Positions 17,022-25,399 of a DNA stretch of 43,192 nucleotides are shown here, in pieces. Under the pieces are notes generated by a model, which saw only the letters and a list, made by a program, of their open reading frames with translations, was not told the DNA's origin and made no database searches. Numbering within the stretch: position 1 is the first letter of the stretch; each line of letters opens with the position of its first letter. Location: positions 1 to 43,192 of the forward strand of contig USEX01000009.1 of assembly GCA_900553755.1 (NCBI GenBank), read 5' to 3'. The translations under genes and the position numbers were made by a program. This DNA is from an uncultured Clostridium sp. GTDB taxonomy: Bacteria; Bacillota; Clostridia; TANB77; CAG-508.

Positions 17022-17411
17022 AAGGTTAATATTAGTTGAACTAAGAAATATTTGAGGTTATTTATATATTTTATTTTCGGCTTTAAATGTTTCGAGCAAA
17101 GATAAATTTATGCTTAATATTTTAGGTATATATTTGTCGGCGACATGAGTATATTGTGTGTATATTGTATATGCTATATATTCTATGTTATGAGTATATT
17201 CATATTCCCTAGTGATCTTTTTTAGTCCTTATGGGATGAATAAGGTTGTTACTGGTATATTTATATTCAAGCAAACGATTAATATATTTGATCCAATGGT
17301 TTATTTATATAGCAATATATATTAGATTATTATTTAGATATATTAGTTTTAGCTAAGATTAATATTAGCTTCATAATAATACCCCATAAGAAATATCTTA
17401 TAGGGTATTAT
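17022..17411 (+). ncRNA. Candidate structured non-coding RNA of unknown class, about 370-390 nt
   Basis: No coding frame is present, and the region contrasts with its AT-only flank. The two ends can pair: 17023-17037 with 17357-17371 over 15 bp (four G-U). Inside are TGTC/GACA around GGC (17135-17145) and CCTTAT/ATAAGG around a GGGATGA loop (17227-17245). That loop can also pair with TTCAT and CCC at 17199-17209, a possible pseudoknot. ATGAGTATATT occurs twice, 45 bases apart. A -10 element precedes it and an intrinsic terminator follows. I looked for the conserved cores of RNase P RNA, tmRNA, SRP RNA and 6S RNA and found none. The structure is hand-folded. Confidence 0.5.
17376..17411 (+). 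terminator. Intrinsic terminator after the RNA candidate
   Basis: ATAATACCCCATAAG and CTTATAGGGTATTAT form a 15-bp stem with one mismatch and a 6-base loop, followed by ATTTATTTTA on the plus strand. It lies 8 bases from the gyrB stop on the other strand, so it may serve both, but the U-rich tail favours the plus strand. Confidence 0.7.
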
Positions 17412-17418
17412 ATTTATT

Positions 17419-19350
17419 TTATACGTCTAAGTTTTTAACATATTTTGCATTTTTTTCTATGAATTCTCTTCTAGGAGCAATTTCATCTCCCATTAATATA
17501 TTAAATATTTGATCTGCTTTCATTGCATCTTCCATAGTAACTTTAATTAATATTCTAGATTTTGGGTCCATTGTTGTTTCCCATAATTGTTCTGGGTTCA
17601 TTTCTCCTAAACCTTTGTATCTTTGAATTCCAACTTGTTCTCTTGCAATTCCTTTTTCTGCAAGCTCTTTATAAGCTCTAGTTAAATCATCATCTGTGTA
17701 GCAATATATATCTTGCATACCTTTTTTAGATAATTTGTATAGTGGTGGTTGAGCTAGGTAAACATTACCATTTTCTATTAATGGTCTCATATATCTAAAG
17801 AAAAATGTTAATAAAAGAGTTCTAATATGTGCACCATCAACATCGGCATCTGCCATTATTATTACTTTGCCATAACGTATCTTTGTTATATCAAAATCAG
17901 CTCCAATACCAGCTCCTACGGCTAAAATTACTGGTTGTAATTTATCGTTATTATAAATTTTATCTGCTCTTGATTTCTCTACATTTAGCATTTTTCCCCA
18001 CAATGGAAGTATTGCTTGGAATCTTCTATCTCTTCCCTGCTTTGCACTACCACCTGCAGAATCTCCCTCGACTATATAAACTTCACATTGAGATGCATCT
18101 TTTTCACTACAATCTGCTAATTTTCCAGGTAATGTAGTTGATTCTAATGAATTCTTTCTTCTTACTAATTCCCTAGCTTTTCTAGCTGCTTCTCTAGCTC
18201 TTGATGCACTAATACATTTTTCCAATATTGCTTTTGCAACAGAAGGATTTTCTTCCAAAAATGGTGTTAACGCCTCTACTACCATTGATTGGACAATACC
18301 TGTTACATTACTATTTCCTAATTTTGTTTTAGTTTGACCTTCAAATTGAGGTTCTTTTACCTTTACAGAAATAACTGCAGTCATTCCCTCTCTTATATCT
18401 TCACCTTGCAAATTTCCATCTTTATCTTTTAGTATATTGTGATTTCTTGCATAATCATTAAATACTTTAGTAACCCCTCTTTTAAATCCTTCTAAATGAG
18501 TTCCACCTTCTATTGTATTAATGTTATTTACAAATGTATAAATATTTTCTGAATATGCTGTAGTATATTGAATTGCAATTTCAACTGGTACTTCTCCATC
18601 TTTTTCTATATAAATTGGAAGTGGATGAATTTTTTCTTTATTTTTATTTAAAAATTCTACAAAAGAATTTAATCCTCCCTCAAAGCAAAATTCTGATTTT
18701 CTTAAATTTTCATCGTCTCTTTGGTCTTCTATTACAATGTGTAATCCTTTATTTAGGAAAGCTATTTCTCTAAATCTTTCTTCCAATGTATCAAAATCAT
18801 AATTTAATGTTTCAAAAATAGTGCTGTCAGCTAAAAATCTAACTTTAGTTCCAGTTTTTTTAGATTTTCCTATTTCAGTTAATTTTTCAACTGTTTTACC
18901 TCTTTGGAATTTCATTTGGTATATTCCGCCGTCTCTTTGTATTGTTACTTCTGCCCATTCAGATAAAGCATTTACAACAGAAGCACCTACCCCATGAAGA
19001 CCACCTGAAACCTTGTATCCACTATCTCCTCCAAATTTTCCACCAGCATGCAATACTGTATAAACAGTTTCTGCTGCTGAAATATGTGTTTTAGGATGTA
19101 TATCTACTGGGATTCCTCTTCCATCATCTTCTACAGATATAATATTTCCCTTTTCAATTACAATATGTATATGCGTACAATACCCAGCTAAAGCCTCGTC
19201 AACGCAGTTGTCTACAATTTCATATACAAGATGGTGTAATCCTCTTATAGAAACACTTCCTATATACATACCAGGTCTTTTTCTTACTGCTTCTAAACCT
19301 TCTAAGACTTGTATCTGTTCTGCATTGTACTCGTGATTATATTTTTCCAT
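17419..19350 (-). CDS. gyrB: DNA gyrase subunit B
   Basis: GyrB is the ATPase subunit of DNA gyrase. At 643 residues it is the usual Gram-positive length. The GHKL ATP-binding domain has VDNCVDEALAG, DDGRGIPVDIHPK and GLHGVGASVVNALS. The transducer domain carries QTKTKLGN. The TOPRIM domain has VEGDSAGGSAKQGRDR and DADVDGAHIRTLLLTF, with the C-terminal QRYKGLGEMNPEQLW. It lies downstream of recF as usual. Its normal partner gyrA is displaced by about 4 kb by the VirB4 block and the RNA candidate. Confidence 0.98.
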   Translation of the reverse strand: MEKYNHEYNAEQIQVLEGLEAVRKRPGMYIGSVSIRGLHHLVYEIVDNCVDEALAGYCTHIHIVIEKGNIISVEDDGRGIPVDIHPKTHISAAETVYTVLHAGGKFGGDSGYKVSGGLHGVGASVVNALSEWAEVTIQRDGGIYQMKFQRGKTVEKLTEIGKSKKTGTKVRFLADSTIFETLNYDFDTLEERFREIAFLNKGLHIVIEDQRDDENLRKSEFCFEGGLNSFVEFLNKNKEKIHPLPIYIEKDGEVPVEIAIQYTTAYSENIYTFVNNINTIEGGTHLEGFKRGVTKVFNDYARNHNILKDKDGNLQGEDIREGMTAVISVKVKEPQFEGQTKTKLGNSNVTGIVQSMVVEALTPFLEENPSVAKAILEKCISASRAREAARKARELVRRKNSLESTTLPGKLADCSEKDASQCEVYIVEGDSAGGSAKQGRDRRFQAILPLWGKMLNVEKSRADKIYNNDKLQPVILAVGAGIGADFDITKIRYGKVIIMADADVDGAHIRTLLLTFFFRYMRPLIENGNVYLAQPPLYKLSKKGMQDIYCYTDDDLTRAYKELAEKGIAREQVGIQRYKGLGEMNPEQLWETTMDPKSRILIKVTMEDAMKADQIFNILMGDEIAPRREFIEKNAKYVKNLDV

Positions 19351-19422
19351 TCTCTAAACATCCTTTCGTATTGTATTTTACATTTATATAATAACATTAA
19401 TTTTTATTTTTTTGCAATTTTT

Positions 19423-20490
19423 TTATATTATTTTTCCATTTTTAACATAAAAAACCTTGTACTGTTCTTTTTCTTTAAATTCCATTTTATCTGTACATGT
19501 TATTATTACTTGTGTATCTTTAATATAATTTATAAAACTATTTCTTCTTTTTTCATCCAATTCAGACATAAAATCATCCAATAATAATATCGGATATTCC
19601 CCTATTTCATCATATATAACATATAATTCTGCTAATTTTAATGATAGCACTGCTGTTCTATGCTGCCCTTGAGAACCATAAATTTCAATTTCTTTTCCAT
19701 TTATTAAACATTTAAAATCATCTCTATGAATTCCCTTTGTAGTATATCCTTTAAGTATATCTAATTTTTTTCTTTGTTCTAATAATTTTAGATAATTTTC
19801 TTTATTTTCACATTCAGTTATATATTTAATTTCTAGAATTTCATTATTAGAAGTTACTTCTGGATGAATTTTTTGTATTTTTTTATTTATTTTATTTATA
19901 AATTCTTCCCTATATTTAAAAATAATTTGCCCATACTCTGCTAATTTTTCATTCCAAATTTCTAGCATATTATCAGGTTTATTTTCTTCTCTTATTTGCT
20001 TTAAATAATTATTTCTTTGTTCTATCGTTTTTAAATATAAATTTAATGTATAAACATAATTTGGTCTTAATTGACCAATCATCATGTCTAAAAACCTTCT
20101 TCTTTTATCAGGCCCACTTTTTAAAATCTGGATATCATCTGGAGTAAAAATAACTATATTTAATTTTCCAATTAATTCACTTAATTTTTTTATTTTTACC
20201 CCATTTACTTCAATTTGTTTTTTATTTGATATTATTACTTTTATTTTTCCTTCTCTATCAGATTTTTTATAAAAAACATTGGTTTCTAAAAAATCTTCAC
20301 CAATCTTTATTATTTCTTTTTCTTTTGTAGTTCTAAAAGACTTTCCAAAGCTACTCATAAAAATTGATTCTAAAATGTTCGTTTTTCCTTGTGCATTGTC
20401 CCCATAAAACACATTAATATGTGGATTTAATTCTATCTCTTGCGCTTCATAATTTCTATAATTCTTTAAAATAATTTTATCAATGTACAT
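19423..20490 (-). CDS. recF: DNA replication and repair protein RecF
   Basis: RecF is an SMC-like ATPase that, with RecO and RecR, loads RecA on gapped DNA at stalled forks. It has 355 residues, with Walker A GDNAQGKTNI near residue 33, the ABC signature YGSQGQHRTA and Walker B LLLDDFMSELD. It lies between dnaN and gyrB in the conserved origin order. The small S4-domain gene often found between dnaN and recF is absent: the 84-base gap is too short for it. Confidence 0.97.
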   Translation of the reverse strand: MYIDKIILKNYRNYEAQEIELNPHINVFYGDNAQGKTNILESIFMSSFGKSFRTTKEKEIIKIGEDFLETNVFYKKSDREGKIKVIISNKKQIEVNGVKIKKLSELIGKLNIVIFTPDDIQILKSGPDKRRRFLDMMIGQLRPNYVYTLNLYLKTIEQRNNYLKQIREENKPDNMLEIWNEKLAEYGQIIFKYREEFINKINKKIQKIHPEVTSNNEILEIKYITECENKENYLKLLEQRKKLDILKGYTTKGIHRDDFKCLINGKEIEIYGSQGQHRTAVLSLKLAELYVIYDEIGEYPILLLDDFMSELDEKRRNSFINYIKDTQVIITCTDKMEFKEKEQYKVFYVKNGKII

Positions 20491-20534
20491 TTTATATCCT
20501 CAAAATAAATCAGTAAATGCTGATTTCCGTATAG

Positions 20535-20570
20535 AGTTTTCCACATTTTGTGTTCTAACTGTGGAAAACT
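20535..20570. promoter_or_regulatory. Inverted pair of DnaA-box-like sequences between dnaN and recF
   Basis: AGTTTTCCACA and TGTGGAAAACT form a perfect 11-bp inverted repeat with a 14-base spacer. Each arm contains TTTTCCACA, one change from the DnaA box TTATCCACA. As RNA it would be a hairpin, but no U-run follows on the minus strand. Confidence 0.5.
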
Positions 20571-20574
20571 TTAT

Positions 20575-21696
20575 TTAATCTTTTAGTTTTATTGGTAATA
20601 TCATATATGTATAATCTCCATCGCTTTCAACTGGTCTTATTATACATGGTGAAATACTTGTACCAAAATCAACAAAGATTTCATCATCGTCAATATTTCT
20701 AAGTGCATCTAAGAAATATTTAGGATTAAATCCAGCTTCTAGATTCTTTCCTTCTGTATTTACAAAAATTTCTTCTTTTGCATCACCTGTTTGGTTTGTA
20801 CAAGAAATTATTACTTTTCCTATATCTATAGTAACTTTTACTGGATATTTCTTTTCTTTTTCTATACTAGATGCAGATATTAAACTTATTCTTTCAAAAC
20901 ATTCTTGTAAAGTGCTTCTTCTAACCCTTATTCTTGTTTCCCAATTTTCTGGAATAACACTAGAATAATTTAAAAATTCACCATCTAATAATCTAGTAAC
21001 TATTTTACAATTTTCCATTTCAAATAATACTTGATTTTTAGCTACTCCTATTTTTATAATATCAAAAGAATCATTTAAAATCTTATTTATTTCATTTAAT
21101 GTTCTTCCTGGTATTACTGCAGAAAAATTGTTTACTTTATTTTGTAAAAATTTACTCTTCCATGCTAATCTAAATCCATCAACTGCTACTACATTTAATT
21201 TATTGTTTGCTATTTCAAATAAGCAACCTGTAAAAATTGGCCTATTTTCTTCTGTACTAACTGCAAATATAGTTTTTCTAATCATATCTTTTAATGTAGT
21301 TTGTTCTATTTCTATTGAATTTTCTATATTAATTTTTGGTAATTCAGGAAATTCATCAGGATTCATTGTTGCTAATTTATATAAAGAACCTTCACATTCA
21401 ATTACTAATAAATTATTTTCATTTAATGTTATTACTATTTCTGTATCAGGTAATCTTCTTATTATTTCAGTAAACATTATTGCATTAACAACTGTAGCTC
21501 CTTGTTCTTTTACATTACAATCATTAATTACATATTCTATTCCTATTTCTAAATCATAAGTTGTTAATTTTATTTGGTTATCATTAGTTTGAATTAAAAT
21601 TCCTTCTAATATAGGCATTGTAGTTCTAACAGCTACAGCTTTTGTTACGGAATTAAGAGCTTTAAGGATTTTATCCTTTTCACAAATGATTTTCAT
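20575..21696 (-). CDS. dnaN: DNA polymerase III subunit beta (sliding clamp)
   Basis: DnaN forms the ring-shaped dimer that tethers the replicative polymerase to DNA. It has 373 residues, normal for the family, and begins MKIICEKDKILKALNSV. Typical segments are RTTMPILEGILIQ, the GFRLAWKS region of the second domain and the C-terminal DGDYTYMILPIKL that shapes the partner-binding pocket. It lies downstream of dnaA, separated by 331 bases that hold the main DnaA-box cluster and the DnaA-trios. Confidence 0.98.
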   Translation of the reverse strand: MKIICEKDKILKALNSVTKAVAVRTTMPILEGILIQTNDNQIKLTTYDLEIGIEYVINDCNVKEQGATVVNAIMFTEIIRRLPDTEIVITLNENNLLVIECEGSLYKLATMNPDEFPELPKINIENSIEIEQTTLKDMIRKTIFAVSTEENRPIFTGCLFEIANNKLNVVAVDGFRLAWKSKFLQNKVNNFSAVIPGRTLNEINKILNDSFDIIKIGVAKNQVLFEMENCKIVTRLLDGEFLNYSSVIPENWETRIRVRRSTLQECFERISLISASSIEKEKKYPVKVTIDIGKVIISCTNQTGDAKEEIFVNTEGKNLEAGFNPKYFLDALRNIDDDEIFVDFGTSISPCIIRPVESDGDYTYMILPIKLKD

Positions 21697-21738
21697 ATCT
21701 TAAATTTTCTCCTTTTTATATAATAATATTAATATATT

Positions 21739-21756
21739 TAGTAGTAGTAGTAGTAG
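21739..21756 (+). other. DnaA-trio array of the origin unwinding element
   Basis: Six consecutive TAG triplets (3'-GAT-5' when read back from the adjacent DnaA box) are followed by GTGC and then the DnaA-box-like TGTGGATTG at 21761. This order, DnaA box, GC-containing link, trios, AT-rich DNA, is the basal unwinding system described in Bacillus subtilis, where DnaA assembles on single-stranded DNA. The AT-rich side (21718-21740) is the likely melting start. Confidence 0.75.
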
Positions 21757-21760
21757 GTGC

Positions 21761-21926
21761 TGTGGATTGTGTGGAAAACTTGGTCAAATATGTGTGCCCC
21801 TAGTTAAATTCATGTTGATAAGTTAGTGGATAAAATTGAAAGTTATCTACACTAAAATTTTACAACTGTGGAAACATGAGTTATCAACATTTTATTAACA
21901 GGTTTTCAACAGGGGGCTGTGGATAT
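21761..21926. other. oriC: oriC DnaA-box cluster between dnaA and dnaN
   Basis: At least nine sequences resemble TTATCCACA on either strand: 21761 (TGTGGATTG), 21770, 21813 (TGTTGATAA), 21825 (AGTGGATAA), 21843 (TTATCTACA), 21867, 21881 (TTATCAACA), 21892 (TTATTAACA) and 21918 (TGTGGATAT). Most have one mismatch, a few two. With the trios they mark the probable unwinding region. Nothing else is seen in the 331-base gap. Confidence 0.85.
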
Positions 21927-22027
21927 CTAATGTAAGCTTTCCGTAAGTAAATATTCAAGATTTTAAAAGAAACATATTTTTTACAAACAAGCATTTTAAA
22001 TAATGAACTTAAATATTTATATATCAA

Positions 22028-23380
22028 TCATTTTCCATTTAGCAAAATGTTTTTCACACTTTCCACAATTAACTTGGTATTACTTTTTTCTTTTATTTCT
22101 TTTTCGATTTTACTACAAGCATGCATTACAGTTGTATGATCCCTCTTCCCAAAGTCCTTTCCTATCTGTGGTAAGGACATATTAGCAACATTTCTACATA
22201 AATACATTGCTATTTGTCTTGGAAAAGTAATATCGTTTGAACGCTTTGAGCCCTTTAAATCTTTTGGATTTATATTAAAGTATTTTCCAACAACTTCTTG
22301 TATATAATCTGAGGAAATTACTTTTTCTTGCTGAGAAACTATATCATTAATAGCTCTTTCTGACATTTCCATTGTAATTGGACTGTTTGTTAAAGACGCT
22401 TTGGCTATTAATTTATTTAAGGTTCCTTCTAATTCTCTAATGTTAGAATCTATCCTTGTAGCAATATTAGATAAAATATCATCATCTATTAAGATATTAT
22501 CTAATTGAGCTTTTTTTCTAAGTATAGCTAGACGGGTTTCGTAATCCGGATTTGAAATATCTGCTATTATTCCCCACTCGAATCTAGATTTCAAACGATC
22601 TTCTAATAATTGAATATCTTTTGGTGGTTTATCGCTTGATAAAATTATCTGTTTTCCGCTTTCATATAGTGTATTAAATGTGTGAAAAAATTCTTCTTGA
22701 ATACTATCTTTTCCAGCGATAAATTGGATATCATCAATTAGCAATACATCAATATTTCGATATTTGGTTCTAAATTGTTCATTTTTATTATCTTTTATAG
22801 CGTTTATTAATTGATTTGTAAATGTTTCGGATGTAACATATAATACTTTAGCATTTTTATTGTTTTTTAAAATTTCATTTCCAATAGCATGCATTAAGTG
22901 CGTTTTACCTAACCCAACGCCACCATATATATATAGTGGATTGTAAGATGAAGCAGGTGCTTCTGCAACAGCTAATGCTGCGGCATGTGCAAACTTATTA
23001 TTATTTCCTACAACAAAAGAATCAAAAGTGTATTTTGCATTTAAATTTGTTATTGCATAATTAATAGGAGCTTCAACAATTATATTGTTGCCCGCATTGG
23101 GAGATTCCGTTTTTGCCTGCTTTTCTAGTTCTTCTCTTGATACTATTGTAACAGTGCAATCCTTGTTTGTTAAGAAATTAAAAGTATTTGTTAACAAATC
23201 ATTGTATTTAGAATCAACAATATTTTTTTGAAACTCTGTAGATGTAAGTAAAACAATATCTCCATTGTTTTCACTTTGTATTTCTAATCCTTTAATCCAC
23301 GTTTCGTAAGAAATTCTTGTGGTTTCTTCTTTTAAAAGTTCTTTTGCTTTTGTTAATAAGTCAGTTAGTTCATTTTGCAT
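22028..23380 (-). CDS. dnaA: Chromosomal replication initiator protein DnaA
   Basis: DnaA binds DnaA boxes at oriC, melts the origin and helps load the helicase. It has 450 residues. Domain I covers about residues 1-80 and a short linker follows. The AAA+ domain III begins KYTFDSFVVGNNNKFAHAA and has Walker A GGVGLGKTHL and Walker B LLIDDIQF. Domain IV carries the DNA-binding signature, including KRDHTTVMHACSKIE. A GGAAGGATG ribosome-binding site precedes the start. DnaA-box clusters on both sides suggest a bipartite origin and autoregulation. Confidence 0.98.
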   Translation of the reverse strand: MQNELTDLLTKAKELLKEETTRISYETWIKGLEIQSENNGDIVLLTSTEFQKNIVDSKYNDLLTNTFNFLTNKDCTVTIVSREELEKQAKTESPNAGNNIIVEAPINYAITNLNAKYTFDSFVVGNNNKFAHAAALAVAEAPASSYNPLYIYGGVGLGKTHLMHAIGNEILKNNKNAKVLYVTSETFTNQLINAIKDNKNEQFRTKYRNIDVLLIDDIQFIAGKDSIQEEFFHTFNTLYESGKQIILSSDKPPKDIQLLEDRLKSRFEWGIIADISNPDYETRLAILRKKAQLDNILIDDDILSNIATRIDSNIRELEGTLNKLIAKASLTNSPITMEMSERAINDIVSQQEKVISSDYIQEVVGKYFNINPKDLKGSKRSNDITFPRQIAMYLCRNVANMSLPQIGKDFGKRDHTTVMHACSKIEKEIKEKSNTKLIVESVKNILLNGK

Positions 23381-23427
23381 TAATGTTCATCCTTCCAAGA
23401 TCCTAGAAAAAGATAGGAAATAAAAAT

Positions 23428-23472
23428 TTATTCACATAGTTATCAACATAGTTATCCACAAAATGTGGATAA
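23428..23472. other. Second DnaA-box cluster upstream of dnaA
   Basis: Four boxes lie within 45 bases: TTATTCACA (23428), TTATCAACA (23440), a perfect TTATCCACA (23452) and its perfect inverse TGTGGATAA (23464). They lie between the dnaA promoter and its coding region, so they probably serve autoregulation as well as origin function. Confidence 0.85.
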
Positions 23473-23486
23473 CTTTTGCAATAGCT

Positions 23487-23515
23487 ATTTTAATCCATAT
23501 TGTAGTATTTTGCAA
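23487..23515 (-). promoter_or_regulatory. Probable dnaA promoter
   Basis: On the minus strand TTGCAA is followed after 17 bases by TAAAAT. The DnaA boxes at 23428-23472 are immediately downstream. The 348-base gap between dnaA and rpmH also holds the divergent rpmH promoter. Confidence 0.55.
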
Positions 23516-23627
23516 GCAAAAAAACACAAAAGTATTTTTAATAACAGCTCTTTTTTCGTATATAATATCAAAAATGAAGTTCAATAGTCAATATAAAAAA
23601 TAAAAATATTTATTTTAGCCTAAAAGC

Positions 23628-23657
23628 TTGACTTTGTTAGGGAAAGTGATATATAAT
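23628..23657 (+). promoter_or_regulatory. rpmH promoter
   Basis: TTGACT and TATAAT are 18 bases apart and end 71 bases before the rpmH start codon. Confidence 0.75.
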
Positions 23658-23728
23658 TAACATTACTTATGAATAAAATTATATAACATATATAATATAA
23701 CTATTTGAATATTTGGAGGTGCAAAGAG

Positions 23729-23863
23729 ATGAAGAGAACATATCAGCCAAAACAAAGACAAAATCAAAAAGAACATGGCTTTATGAAAAGAATGAGCACA
23801 AGATCTGGAAGAAATATATTAAAAGCTAGACGTGCAAAAGGAAGAAAGAGATTAAGTGCATAA
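23729..23863 (+). CDS. rpmH: 50S ribosomal protein L34
   Basis: This 44-residue, very basic protein of the large ribosomal subunit has the standard L34 pattern: MKRTYQPKQRQ, GFMKRMSTRSGRN and a tail of KAKGRKRLSA type. GGAGG lies 8 bases before the ATG. It is transcribed away from dnaA, its universal position in bacterial origins, and is followed by an intrinsic terminator before rnpA. Confidence 0.97.
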   Translation: MKRTYQPKQRQNQKEHGFMKRMSTRSGRNILKARRAKGRKRLSA

Positions 23864-23868
23864 GGTTG

Positions 23869-23897
23869 AGACCACTAGATGATTTAGTGGTCTTTTT
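23869..23897 (+). terminator. Terminator between rpmH and rnpA
   Basis: AGACCACTA pairs with TAGTGGTCT over 9 bp with a 7-base loop, followed by a U-run. Because no clear promoter precedes rnpA, it may act as a partial terminator that lowers rnpA relative to rpmH. Confidence 0.8.
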
Positions 23898-23929
23898 GCA
23901 ATAGCATATCAGCCATAAAAGGGAAAAAT

Positions 23930-24271
23930 ATGAGAAAAATAAATACTTTAAAAAAGAATTATGAATTTAAAAATGTTTTGCAATATGGTAAATATTATGT
24001 TAGAAATCAAATTATAGTATATATAAGAAAAAACAATAAAGAAATAAACAACATTGGAATTGCAATAAATAAAAAGCTTTGCCATGCTGTTACTAGGAAC
24101 AGATTGAAGAGGCTTATAAGAGAAAATTATATACTTTTAAAAGATAATTTAGAAGTTGGAAATGATATAGTGTTCTTATGGAATAAAAATACGCAGTGTG
24201 AAAATGCTGATTTTTATGAAATAAAGAAGGAAATGATAAATATTTTTGAAAAGGCAAATATTTTAAAGTAG
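23930..24271 (+). CDS. rnpA: Ribonuclease P protein component
   Basis: RnpA is the protein subunit of RNase P, which removes 5' leaders from tRNA precursors. It has 113 residues, the typical length, and a basic composition. The hallmark RNR motif is in VTRNRLKRLIREN, and the N-terminal LKKNYEFKNVLQYGKYY is typical. It follows rpmH and precedes yidD with a 7-base gap, in the standard order. Confidence 0.95.
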   Translation: MRKINTLKKNYEFKNVLQYGKYYVRNQIIVYIRKNNKEINNIGIAINKKLCHAVTRNRLKRLIRENYILLKDNLEVGNDIVFLWNKNTQCENADFYEIKKEMINIFEKANILK

Positions 24272-24278
24272 AGGTAAA

Positions 24279-24497
24279 ATGAAAAAAGCATTAATATATT
24301 TGATAAATAAATATCAAAAAGTAATATCACCAATCATAAATTCTAGAGGGTATAATTGCAAATATTATCCAAGCTGTTCGGAATATACAAAACAAGCGAT
24401 TGAGAAATATGGAAGCGTAAAAGGAACTATAAAAGGAATAAAACGAATATTTAAATGCAATCCATTTTCAAAAGGAGGGTATGACCCTTTAAAATAG
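24279..24497 (+). CDS. yidD: Membrane protein insertion efficiency factor YidD
   Basis: YidD is a small membrane-associated protein that helps YidC-dependent insertion. It has 72 residues, with the conserved CKYYPSCSEYTKQAIEKYG block and NPFSKGGYDP near the end. It lies between rnpA and yidC as in most bacteria. Its stop codon overlaps the ribosome-binding site of yidC. Confidence 0.95.
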   Translation: MKKALIYLINKYQKVISPIINSRGYNCKYYPSCSEYTKQAIEKYGSVKGTIKGIKRIFKCNPFSKGGYDPLK

Positions 24498-24506
24498 GAG
24501 GTTTTG

Positions 24507-25376
24507 ATGGGAGCAATATCAAATTTATTTGGATATTTACTTAATTGGTTATATCAAATTTTTAATAATTATGGTGTAGCGATAATTGTATTTTCTGTTT
24601 TATTACGTATAATTTTAATACCTATTACAATAAAACAGCAAAAATCAATGAAAAAATCAGCAGAAATGCAAGAAAAAATGAATGAGATACAAAGAAAATA
24701 TAGAAATAATCCTGAAAAATTAAATCAAGAAACTATTGATTTATATAAGCGAGAAAAAATGAGTCCTTTTACAGGGTGTCTAAGTTCAATTTTACAGATT
24801 ATAATTATATTAGCGGTATTTTATTTAGTAAGTAAACCTTTAACTTATATGAAAAAAGTGGATACAGGTTTAATAGATAAATATGTTCAAGAAATAAAAG
24901 AAGAAACTGGAACTAGCCCAGCATATGCAGAAATTGCGGTAATCCAAAAGAAATCGGCAGAAGATAGCAATGTATATATAAATATGGAGTTTTTAGGTTT
25001 GGATTTAAGCAAAGTTCCAAATCAAAACCTAACAGACTATAAAGTATATATAATTCCGATTTTATACGTTATAACTACTTTTATGAGTATAAAAATTACT
25101 AATAATCTTCAATCAAAAAAGAAAAAAGACATAAAACTTATAGAATCTTCAGAAAACGGAGAAAAAAGCAAAGAAGAGGTAGATCCTCAAGAGGAAGCTT
25201 TAGAATCAATGCAACAGATGAACAAAAGCATGTCGTATATGATGCCAATAATGTCAGTTTTTATAGCTTTTATAGCTCCATTAGGTTTGGCACTATATTG
25301 GTTTGTTAGTAACGTATTAATGATAATAGAAAGATTAATAATAAATAAATTTGATGAAAGTAAGGAAGAAAAATAA
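24507..25376 (+). CDS. yidC: YidC/Oxa1-type membrane protein insertase
   Basis: YidC inserts and folds membrane proteins alone or with SecYEG. The protein has 289 residues. The start is the ATG at 24507, five bases after AGGAGG; a TTG at 24504 is too close to that site. The hydrophobic segment with IIVFSVLLRIILIPITIKQQ contains the conserved membrane-embedded Arg. It is followed by a charged cytoplasmic loop (about 45-85), the CLSSILQIIIILAVFY helix and further helices toward the C-terminus. A lipobox Cys is not evident, unlike Bacillus SpoIIIJ. Confidence 0.95.
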   Translation: MGAISNLFGYLLNWLYQIFNNYGVAIIVFSVLLRIILIPITIKQQKSMKKSAEMQEKMNEIQRKYRNNPEKLNQETIDLYKREKMSPFTGCLSSILQIIIILAVFYLVSKPLTYMKKVDTGLIDKYVQEIKEETGTSPAYAEIAVIQKKSAEDSNVYINMEFLGLDLSKVPNQNLTDYKVYIIPILYVITTFMSIKITNNLQSKKKKDIKLIESSENGEKSKEEVDPQEEALESMQQMNKSMSYMMPIMSVFIAFIAPLGLALYWFVSNVLMIIERLIINKFDESKEEK

Positions 25377-25399
25377 TGCTTTCAGAAAGGATTTAGAAG

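Noticed and set aside
17022..17411. RNase P RNA, tmRNA, SRP RNA or 6S RNA
   Set aside because: None of their conserved cores (for example the RNase P GAGGAAAGTCC block, the tmRNA tRNA-like ends or the SRP GGAAG tetraloop region) is found by eye.
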